Below are positions 54,529-64,000 of a stretch of 64,000 nucleotides of DNA, piece after piece. The notes beneath the pieces were generated by a model. The model was not told the origin of the DNA, ran no database searches, and saw only the letters and a program-made list of their open reading frames with translations. The first letter of the stretch is position 1. Each line of letters starts with the position of its first letter. Origin of the DNA: Chondrilla cf. caribensis (taxonomy: Eukaryota > Porifera > Demospongiae > Chondrillida > Chondrillidae); the NCBI GenBank assembly GCA_964020155.1, contig OZ026567.1, forward strand, positions 1,493,131 to 1,557,130, given 5' to 3'. The translations under genes and the position numbers were made by a program.

Positions 54529-55762
54529 CTACAGACAGCAAACACGTACACATGTTCATACACTCCACATTGACACAGATCGGTCGGTCAACCGAGTGGT
54601 ATCTACTGACATTTAGTCAAACCAAAGAGACAAAAGAAAGATCGAGCTAATGCCGTGCGTATCGCTATTCGTCACTTTATTCTTCAAACTTGATCATTTC
54701 TTAGTATTTGACCGTGTGGAGGACACCGACAAGGAAACAACCAATAATTGTATGATCGGGAATAACGTAGGGTAACTGGAATACCGTCAATACTCTAATA
54801 ACACGCACACTTCAACTCACATTCCAACCATCAACTCTGTACACATGGGACTAGGGTTAGGTGTAAAGGGTCGACGCTGAGTGAGGATTCGGGGACTTTT
54901 CAGGTTCTTTAGAACTTGACATCTGCCAACATTGCGTCGGTTATGGACACGTGGCTGAGTAAGACTATTGCGCAATACCAATAAATCGATAATAATTACT
55001 ATGAGAAATTCTCGCTGCTAAAAATGAAATCCAAGCAGAGCTAGCGCTAGCTACAGATGTTTTGACATACAATATGAGGTGTCTGTCACGTGCATATGGA
55101 GATCATTAATAATATTATGGTACATCGAAGTGGAGGAGGACAGTAATAATTGACAGACAGTATTATAAACAGCAATTATTGACTTAATCACGGCCATGCA
55201 ACTTCGTGAACTAGAATTCGTGCAGTAACCTGCTTGACTGCCTGGTATACGTATTGCATGTCAACCCCTATAGCTGTACATAACACACACGTGCACGTAT
55301 ACATGCACTTGACATGTGTACATATACGGTAATGCCAGCAAATTTTCATTACATAATAATAATAATTAATATTATTAATATATTATAGATAACATAGTAT
55401 ATTATAATATTCTTATATTCTTATATATATAGTCAAATATATATATATAAATCAGATTCTATGATGCAGATCTCCAATATAATCAATGGTACAAAATATT
55501 ATAATTATTAATCATAACAATAAGATCTAAATATACAAAAATAATATTATTATTGTTATACAATAACACAAACTATAAAACAGGAAATAATTTATTGTAT
55601 AGTTCTCTACAATAATAGTAGAAAAAGGCAAATTCTCGAACTCCATGTCTCATCAGGATTCCTGTGTGGATATAATAGACTCAATACAACACTGACAATG
55701 TCTACAGTATGAGCAGTGGAGGGGATGTGGTCCAGCCCATGAGACCACACAATGACATAGCA
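54529..55762. other. Spacer between NLR-C and gene 2
   Basis: Matches 11,196-12,661. It retains the conserved block 54,560-54,990 and the candidate start at 54,922. Otherwise AT-rich with no gene seen. Confidence 0.5.
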
Positions 55763-58555
55763 CTAGTGTACTTCATGTGAGGGGACCAGGACTGCATGTA
55801 GTGGACAGTACAGATGGGACGCAGGGGGTAGGGGAGGGGTCATCCCTGGGTGTGTGGCAGGAGTAGGATATCGGGACAAACACAGATATACTACACATAC
55901 AGATGTACACCACATACAGGTGTACAAGGACCAGACAGTAACAAAGTGGATAAGGACTACATACATTGACTTCACTTACACTGTGTCCAGGTCTTGTCAA
56001 CACCCACATTAGAGGACAACCTCTCTCTAACTTCGGGACCTTCAACACGTTCCACAGCATTGAGTAGGGAGGTCCAGGTTGGGGGAAAACCCTTACATCT
56101 CCCACTCCGCCAAATACGCAAAGCCTCTATTCCATCCTTTCCCTCTTGTCGAAGTGAATCAACGTCTGTGAAAGAGACACCGAGGTTGATGGGGAGTTCC
56201 CACTTTGGAACCTCCCTCCAAACAGCTAGCAAACCAATATCCGATGGAATCTGATCTGTTGGAATACAGGAGTAAGATGATAATATGTTGTATCCAAAAA
56301 TTGATTACAACCGATTAAGGCCATGAGCACACAAGTACATGTAGTGAGTATAAGACAAGTACATGTAGTGAGTTTAGGGAAACAGACATGAATGCACTTA
56401 CCCCACAATGCATTGTACTATGCAGTCAACTAATCCAATACAGGATCTGACCACATTTCAACCCATGAAGACTTACTGGTCAGGAGGTCCAATTCCTCTT
56501 TCATAGCTCCCCCTAGCCCACTCATCCTAGGGTAGCCAGCTATACTCCTCATCACATCACACAGTTTACTGATACTGTCGGGATCGGCATGGTTTTGAAG
56601 GTGGAGGAAAAGTGCCTCATTTCCTTCATCCATGGCACAATGCTTAATGGTGTGAGCAACACCTTTAGGAATGACTTTCTTGATTTCCAGTCTTGATACA
56701 ATAGCATGTGAGTCAACATCATTTAGAAAACTTTCACTGAACTTGTCCATGAAATCCTCCGAGTCGAATCGCCCACCTGCACACAAGAAGGGTACACTCA
56801 CAACTTGTCCCAAAGAAGTAAACTACAGCTCCCAACACTCCACTATCCTCAATATACCTGTTGAAGGACTAACAAGAACAGGACAGATTGGGATGTATAC
56901 ATGTACCACAGACTATGAATATAGTTAAAGACCCTCTTCAGCCTACAACATCTCATTCCTACCCTACCAACTGGTCCTACAGAGAAAAGCTAATCGGACA
57001 CTCAATGAGATGTTGGAACACAATGTTGGGTGGTCTAGGGAGTAGGACTAAAATGGCTGTCAGATCATACGTATATAGAGGTTTGTATAGTATACACAAT
57101 CCAATGTGAGGTTGAGGCTAATGGTAATTAAGGTCAACCATGATGGTGGGTGTGTGGGTGTGATACAGTTGACGTCTTACAATAGTAACTAACAATTGTA
57201 GTTCTGGACCATCTGTCCAGAGTCTGTTAGCTCACCATAGACTGAGGGTTGATCATTGACTGGTGCTATCTTAGGATCAGTAGAAATAGCATCACCTTGA
57301 CCATCTGCAGACAAGTACATGTAGTAAGTTTGCAGACAAGTACATGTAGTGAGTATGTAGACAAGTACATGTAGCGAGTATGTAGACAAGTACATGTAGT
57401 GAGTATGTAGACAAGTACATGTAGTGAGTATGTAGACAAGTACATGTAGTGAGTATGTAGACAAGTACATGTAGCGAGTATGTAGACAAGTACATGTAGC
57501 GAGTATGTAGACAAGTACATGTAGTGAGTATGTAGACAAGTACATGTCGTGACATATCCACGTACACATACTGAAATACGACAACACACAGACATGAAGG
57601 CATACATACAGGCACACACACACACTCAGGTACATACATACTCACACTGTACAGCATAATACATGGTTACACACCGAATCCAGTGTGCAGACATCGCACT
57701 AGATTGAGTACAAGTGAGACTGGATTAGACTTATTGGTGCACATGATAGAAGTACTGGAACGTAAGATGTGAAGATCTTACAATGGTTGATCACATGTGG
57801 AAGAGGTTACTTAAAGAGTCCTACAGACTACAATGTCCTCTCATATTGTGACATACAACATACCTGGTGGGTCGTGAGGAGATGGGAGATCGACTGGAAC
57901 AACTTCAGAGGAGGACTTCTCAGAGGTCAGGGAACTTTCTACATTCTCTGAAGAGAAACACACAATAACATGGTCAACAACAACATTGTCAATACATTAA
58001 TATACACAACTCACCAGTTGAAGCATGAGGACGTGATATAAAGTAAGTGTAAAGACCCCTCTCTACAACCTCAAACTGCTTCACATGTTCCTGACCAAGT
58101 TGTGAAATAAGACGATCTTTGTCCAGTTTGATACTCCATCCTTCCAAAACAAAGTTGACATCATTGTTGTTGGCAGCAATTCCTCTCATCACAGCACCCA
58201 AAAGATAATACCATGATTGTGGGATGTCATCATCATACTAATTAGAGAATCATATAATGATACATTATAACAAAAAAAAATCAGTTACGAACAACTGCAA
58301 ACCTACCCTAAACCCAAGGTTCACTTTCTTCAAAGTACAATTAGACCATACATCTTCCACTCTTCTAACAACATCATCATCAACATCATCCTCAGACTAA
58401 CAGAATGAACAATAAGTCATCAGTGTGAATAATAAATAAGGCATAATATATAGATGTAAACACACACAAATATTCACTTAGTCATGGAGAACAAATGGGC
58501 CGAATATGTGATACCACATCCTATGCAAAGATGTACTTATCCCCTATACAATTCA

Positions 58556-58606
<51 letters not shown>

Positions 58607-61600
58607 TCTATATCTGTTTAATATGTGTATATGTTACACATATACACATAAACAGATATATAATGTACATCATACAAATTAACAAATGATTATAAGTGTA
58701 CTTTAACAGTACATATAAGTAGTACATGGTAGAAGCTAGAAGTTGAATCAACATGTATATTGTCATATGCATACCTCAAAGACATATACATGGCATGTAC
58801 ATGTACATTCTGAGACCTTCCAACATTTCACCATTTCATTGAATAAAATGTACAAAATGAATACTGATTAAAGTTTGATCCCAGCTCCAAGGTCTACACC
58901 TCAGAAGAGGAAACCATCACTGGCTTGTATCCTACAAACAATTGCTATGTATGTACCACCAAATGGTGTGCAATAAGCCATCCATGCATGAGCTATGGTT
59001 GAGTATAATATTATGGGTCAAGAGAGTCTGACAATTTCAGTGAAAACAGCACTAACGACGTTCTCATGTTGTAATGTTTATTGAATGCATGTGTCATTAT
59101 TATGATGTTTGCCCTTGAGACAGGTGTTGAAGATCAACTAATTGACCTCAGTTACCTGCTGTGCACATATCAAGGGAAGTGTGCACGTATGACATATATA
59201 AGTGCACACTTTTCCTTCTGATACATCATCTCAACAGGATACAAGCACATGTACATACACAGTGTCACACACAATATACGGTACGTGCCAAAGATTAGCT
59301 ATAGATTTCCGAAAGCACCCGCTAGGAATTCCTTGGATTTACCGTGGGAGGCATTACTGATAATCGCAGAAGCTATCTATCCTTATAAGGATTTCCGAGG
59401 CATAGTCACATTATTATAGTCACTCACGTATGTGGGTACGTACGTACGTAATCATGATAATTAGGTCAACTTAAGTAAGGCAAGCAAGATATAATAATAC
59501 AGTGAAGATAAAGGACAATACTGTCAATAAGGTAATGTCCTGAAGGGCCTCTTTTCTCTCAAATAATGTCAGGCATCGCTTACAGAAAGTGATTCACGTA
59601 CCTGGAGCACGTTTCAGAGGTTAACGATTACCAGTACGCCTTTATCCCCCTCTTAAGCTCCACAAAGTTCTTGCATGGGCTTTACTTTGTCCCAGATAAA
59701 GGTCTTCATTGATCCCCAGACTTTCTCTATAGGGTTTAGATCCAGGCTTCCCACTGGGCTCATCCACCAGTTTGCATCGTTCTCCTCAAAGAATCGCTGT
59801 ACGAACCGACTTGTGTGCTTCAGGTCATTGTCTTGGTAAAGACGATGACCCCCTCGAAAGTACTTTTGTATAAAAGGAAAAAGCGAAGCAGACAGAATAT
59901 CAGCATACCTCGTAGTTGTCATTATTCCACTGAAATGACAATATGAGTTGCTCCTCTTTTCCAAATCCCTCCCCAAACGTGTACTTTGAGTGGATGCTTG
60001 TATTTGCACTTCATTTTTCTGGGCTGTCCTCTCTTCCCAAAAACTGTTTCTTCGATGACTTTCCAATTGAATCAAAGATTCATGTGTAAATATCATGTTA
60101 TCGAAAGTCTCCGATTTGGATAACCTCTGGATGGCCCATTCCAGTCTTCGTAATTTGTTTCCTTCTCGGATTGCTTGACAATATCTAGCGGTACTGAAGA
60201 TCCATCCTAAGTCTTGCCTAGCCCTTGCAAGCGTTTGCTTGGAATACTTCGTTGCTTCGTGCCTGAGCTTCTTCTGCAGAGCCTCCATGAGGTCAGATAC
60301 AGTCAGCTCATCATTCTTTTCCATAGCCTCGTCGATGAATCGGTAATGTTCATTTAGGATCAACTTTGAGCGTCCACTTCTACCTCGATCCTTGTAGCCT
60401 CCTGTCTCCTACTATCTCTTGATTGTCGCTTGTATTGCTTGGTAACTAGTTTGGGTCCCTTCCAGTTGCATAATTCTTTGGATTTCCGAGGGTGTCTTCC
60501 TAATATCAGCAAGGTGTATAGCTACAATACGCTGTCTCTCAAAATCGCTTAAAGGCATTACTAGCTGTTCTGATCACTTGGATACGGTAGAGCTACTACA
60601 CAACCTTGCAGATACTTATACCGTGTATGCTGCACACCTTTTCCTCGGAATTCCACAGATTTCCAAATGTAGATTAAAACGGACTCATTTGTAATATTCT
60701 TTCGGATCGTGTAATCCTATGGGTGCAACAGTATCCTTCTAAAAACTATGCTGGGCACTTTTAAAACTGTCTGCATTATTTGAGAGATCAATTCTGATCG
60801 GTGTACATATCTCATTGTTCTTATCAATACTACTTTGTTTTTTGAAGAAATGTCTGCCAGTAACTCGTCAAAAGTTTTAGTCAAATGGACCCAGGGAAGA
60901 TCGAAGGGGACAATGTTATGGGTTAAATCGAAGATGTAAAGGGCTTAAGTCTGGAGAGACCGTCAAGGTAATCTGGGGAAAGTCCAAGAAATTGCACAAA
61001 GCCGTTATCCAAGAAAGTCCTTTATCACCCATTGTTCCTAATCAAGTGCCCACATCCAGGATCGTGAATGAAGATTTCAGTTTCGACCTTGGCTCACCAT
61101 TCTCCATAGCAAGCTCCCACGAACCAGCAACTACTGTAACACAACAGTCTCAGAGCGTGGACTTTTATAAAATATAAACAAGACTGGAGGAAATTCAAGA
61201 TACCATCTCCTCTCAAGGGACGGATTTGTTAGAGAGGTTGGATTCATCCGAGAAAGGCTAAAATGCTTGACTTGAGCGACTAGAAAAAAACATGGAATCC
61301 TTCCAAATCTCTCAGTCTGGAACATCAACAGCACCAACCGTTAGTGATATAAGCCCAAATGATCTTGCTCCTTTCCAAATTGCAGACAATACTGGAACAG
61401 TTACTTCACCTCCACTACAGATGGCGCTGCAAGACATTACACTACAATTGCAGCATTCATTCAATCTTCAGGAATACGCTATCCCAGAGTCCACAATTTA
61501 CAGCTGTTTGATTGCCTGCAAGTCACAAAGAAATTTAGCCTCGTGGTTGGCGACTCAAGTCTTCACAGTGGAGGAAAGAACGACAGGCAACAGCCGTGGC

Positions 61601-64000
61601 CTCTGTGGTAAGAAAGCCTTGGATCCATCAAAGTTGAAGGCAATCCATGAAGCTGCCGTGAAGAACTATCCCCTCAAAGGACTCGAAACAAAAGCAAGTG
61701 CGGAGAAGGAGATGAGGACAGCAATAGACGAAGCCTGTAGGAAAACTAAGAACCTTTCGTAATTTCTGCTATTATCTTCGTTTTATATATCCTTTTTTAA
61801 TTAACATTTTTAAACAGTTTGGTAATTACTTTGAGATAATATTGTGAATTTCAAACCGAACGTCATCTGCCATTTCCCTCGGATACGCTGTGTATATTCG
61901 CAGAATACCACATGGAAAATTTCAATTTTCCTGGTAAACTGTCTGCACAAACGCGCGGAAAAACATAGCTAATCTTCGACATGTACCGTAAACAAACATA
62001 GATACATACATGCACATGCACACAAATGTAAAAGTACAAATACATATGTGGACACATACACACGTGTTTGCTTACAAACCTACGTACACTCACCTTCAGC
62101 ATACACACAACTACACACATCAATGTACAAATATTGACACATCACATCACACATCACATCACAAAACACAACCAAAGATCATTCTATTGTCAGATACATA
62201 GCAGACAAGTACACATGTAAAAGTACATATACACACTCAACCACATGAACACAATGTACCAGTAGAATGTACACTCACTGAGGAAATTTCCAAACTGAGT
62301 TCTTCCAGTCGTTCAGCATGGTGTACTCTACTGAGCAACATACCCCATTCAGCTGGGGTTAGTCTTAGCTCAAGGTGACACACAGGTCTAGCCATTGGAC
62401 CATCTATGATGAGTTGACACCAACTGTCACCTGTACAGAGTGGAACCAAACACTATACTGTAGTACCAGTGGAAACTTTTATATTAAAATTTAATTACTG
62501 AGTACAAGGTTAAAAGTAGAGTGAGCAGAATAGGTATAGTGTGTACTGCACCACTCAGTCAGACATGGGATTGGGATGGTTGGTATCATGGAGAAATTAT
62601 CCACACCTGACTGTGTGCACAGAATTGGGATCAAATAATCAGTTTTGGTATGCTTGTCATCAATAAATGGTGTCATTGAACATCTGTGAGGGGAACTAGC
62701 ATTACACATTGTCAATCTAAACATAGTTACATACAAGTCTCACCTGGTAGTGAAGGAAGATGTTGGTGACACATCAACCTCAAATGAGTAATGTGTTCAA
62801 TGTGTGCCAAAGTCTCCAATACAGTGAGAAAAGGTTCTTTTGACTCACCCTACCAGTGTGCAAGGATAATACAAAATAACAAGTCAGAACTTCAAGTACG
62901 TAATACCACAAATTGACTATAACTAAGTGCACATACTGAATGTAGCTGAGATATAACATGACTACATGTATAATGTTATGTATGTCATATACAATATGAC
63001 CTAGTCTAGCCTCTAGACACAAGTTATCATTTCCATGTGTGGGCGGAGCAAGAAGTAAGGTCCAGCAATTATTTTCATTTTCATGCACTATCCCCACTGG
63101 AAGGTGGTTATTGGAGATGATAGGGCTTATTATGATTTTGGTACTCATAGGGGAAGGTGCAATCTTCTAAGATGACCTTGGTAAGTGAACAAAGACAGAT
63201 ATGTCACAGGTATTCAATTCACACCATTTGAAGACAACATGCTGTGTCTACACTGCCATTGAAGTGCCTAGTCTTGTGTGCATCAGACTCATTCTCATCC
63301 CCAATTTTGAAATTGGGACTTCGTCTCGATGGGAATAGGTCTGGTCTCATCAGGTAGCTATGTATTTCTGTACTGGAAGTCTACAATAACAAACAACAAT
63401 CACATTGCATACCATCACATTTCAAGGTGGCAAATTTCCTCATGCACAACATGTGTTCTCTTGGGAGAGACCTGTTGGTTATGTGTATCAAAACTATATT
63501 TGGCTTGAGGTGCCCATGTACAGAAGTGAGAGGTTGGGGCTAGCTAGACTAAATGTGACCTTTAGCTTACAGACATGCACACTGCTTGGCCACCACAGAC
63601 AAGCAACACATAATGGGCACATGAAGACATGTGCTCAACTTCAGGAAGGGATACAACAGGAAGTGACGTATTAGGAAATATATTTTGTTGGAAAGCTTCA
63701 CACTGCTGAAGACGGCCATCAACGACCAAATGTACAGTGAAGCAACATGGAACAAACTGTGTTTAATATACATACATGCTACCAACTAACCAAGGTTATA
63801 CCCAATGATAGGACATGAACAATGCAGCTCAGAATCCCTATTCACATACATACTAACCCAATATTTGATCCCAAGTTCTGATATGTTCCTGTTCCTGGAG
63901 ACTCCTTTTACTATCAACAGCATAAGATCTGAAGTCTATAAACACACAACAATATCACAATACAAGATGGTATGAGGTCCAGTACACCTTAGAAATTACT
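55763..64000 (-). CDS. NLR-C, partial: LRR, CARD-like and Death-like 3' part
   Basis: Exons in window: 63,858-63,935, 63,001-63,166, 62,744-62,849, 62,279-62,430, 58,307-58,396, 58,015-58,237, 57,864-57,947, 57,236-57,304, 56,477-56,776 (CARD-like, unique to C), 55,980-56,255 (Death-like, diverged) and 55,763-55,890 (tail ending PSHEVH, TAG). All junctions keep phase except the LRR one also unresolved in A and B. The second GGQ..VYG linker exon of A/B is absent, and the CARD-like exon occupies its place. The tail frame agrees with NLR-A. NACHT and N-terminus are off the window. Confidence 0.75.
55980..56255 (-). CDS. Death-like exon of NLR-C, diverged
   Basis: Core kept (GLLAVWREVPKWELPINLGV, GRCKGFPPTWTSLLNAVE), but the central helices differ strongly from A/B (DVDSLRQEGKDGIEALRIWR) and so does the C-terminal part (VEGPEVRERLSSNVGVDK). 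Neighbouring exons are near-identical among copies. The donor is T|GTAAGT instead of G|GTGAGC, and there is no 28-bp minisatellite. Confidence 0.75.
56477..56776 (-). CDS. CARD-like exon of NLR-C
   Basis: 99 codons, phase 1 at both ends, so it can be inserted or lost without a frame change. Sequence such as DKFSESFLNDVDSHAIVSRL, then PKGVAHTIKHCAMDEGN, EALFLHLQNHADPDSISKLC and a final helix has the length and hydrophobic spacing of a CARD or related death-fold bundle. CARDs recruit CARD partners, for example caspases. Assigned by eye; another death-fold class is possible. No trace in A or B. Confidence 0.6.
57308..57547. repeat. 25-bp minisatellite (C), expanded
   Basis: About ten units of GACAAGTACATGTAG(T/C)GAGTATGTA next to the ISTDPKIAPVND exon. 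A two-unit remnant lies at 56,332-56,373, beyond the CARD-like exon. Confidence 0.9.
58557..58605. repeat. (CA)n in LRR intron (C)
   Basis: Intronic CA run. Confidence 0.95.
59653..60559 (-). pseudogene. Tc1-like transposase, inactive
   Basis: The frame starts MPLSDFERQRIVAIHLADIR at about 60,559 and stays in one frame for about 300 codons to ELCGA, with two adjacent TAG codons after QATIKR and before ETGGYKDRGRSGRSK. The catalytic region has YQDNDLKHTS and LDLNPIEKVWGS with 34 residues between D and E (DD34E, typical of Tc1). The first catalytic Asp is replaced by His (IFTHES where FTDES is usual). The stops and the lost Asp make it non-functional. Confidence 0.85.
60849..61762 (+). pseudogene. 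BEN-domain gene carried by the Tc1 element
   Basis: The C-terminal ORF 61,292-61,762 (156 codons) is intact and contains a BEN-like domain: ESTIYSCLIACKSQRNLAS, then CGKKALDPSKLKAIHEAAVK, then KEMRTAIDEACRK. BEN domains bind DNA and act in chromatin and transcription. Upstream, pieces of the same protein are visible in shifting frames: VKWTQGRSKGT (60,849 on), GETVKVIWGKSKKLHKAVI (60,950-61,010), and a coiled coil LEEIQDTISSQ..LLERLD with two stops (61,170-61,290). So the 5' half is broken while the BEN half is open. Confidence 0.7.

Larger units (their letters stand above)
59279..61988. mobile_element. 2.7-kb Tc1/mariner element with BEN-domain passenger (C only)
   Basis: TIRs: CGGTACGTGCCAAAGATTAG at the left and its inverse with few mismatches at the right (61,963-61,988). 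Flanked by TA on both sides (59,277-59,278 and 61,989-61,990). Empty sites in A1 (15,435) and B (38,222). It carries a dead transposase on the minus strand and a BEN-domain gene on the plus strand. Confidence 0.85.
49506..64000. repeat. Array copy C (partial, cut by window end)
   Basis: Collinear with A1 and B. Contains gene 2 (51,945-54,528) and the 3' two thirds of NLR-C. Its NACHT exon would lie beyond 64,000. Confidence 0.9.

Noticed and set aside
57308..57547. CRISPR-like array
   Set aside because: The repeats are contiguous with no unique spacers, in a eukaryotic intron.
57189..57657. Repetitive Tyr/Cys/His-rich ORFs
   Set aside because: They translate the 25-bp minisatellite in its three frames.

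Overview
The window looks like an intron-rich, microsatellite-rich metazoan genome. Introns are short and follow GT..AG; CA, ATAC and GTAC repeats are abundant; DNA transposons and MITEs are frequent; the coding genes are animal tripeptidyl peptidase II (TPP2) and NACHT-LRR receptors. A demosponge or another early-branching marine invertebrate is my best guess, because large NLR families occur there. That is an inference, not something the sequence proves.

Layout. 1-3,870 is unique sequence: a MITE, a Tc1-like relic and five exons of TPP2 (minus strand). At about 3,890 a TPP2 intron passes directly into a tandem array that fills the rest of the window. The array unit carries two genes, both on the minus strand. 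The first is a large NLR: a disordered N-terminus, a NACHT ATPase, many LRR exons, S/P-rich linkers and a C-terminal Death-like domain. About 1 kb downstream of its stop lies gene 2, a smaller unrecognised gene with a predicted coiled coil and a Pro/Ser/Thr-rich body. The array contains a partial copy A0 (3,890-6,336, 3' part of gene 2 only), full copy A1 (6,403-25,740; NLR-A 12,662-24,772), full copy B (25,811-49,330; NLR-B 35,453-48,292) and partial copy C (49,506-64,000; NLR-C from 55,763 past the window edge).

Exon models were built by hand from splice sites. They were accepted where exon phases join and where the same splice sites recur in two or three copies. NLR-A gives an almost unbroken model of roughly 1,450 codons; one junction near 16.3 kb is unresolved. 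NLR-B has a one-base frame change in exon 1, has lost a linker exon and has a shifted C-terminal frame. NLR-C has gained a 99-codon CARD-like exon beside a clearly diverged Death exon. Gene 2 carries a different disabling change in each copy.

The copies are further separated by private insertions: a 464-bp TIR element (A); a 203-bp element with 13-bp target duplications, a 716-bp TIR element, a 3.66-kb nested element, a Tigger-like element and two AGTCTGG-ended MITEs (B); and a 2.7-kb Tc1/mariner carrying a BEN-domain ORF (C). These insertions postdate the duplications and mark the order of events.

How the genes might work together: the NACHT-LRR part would sense and oligomerise, and the C-terminal Death/CARD-like modules would signal. 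Gene 2 could be a partner because it is always co-duplicated with the NLR. This last step is speculation from linkage only.
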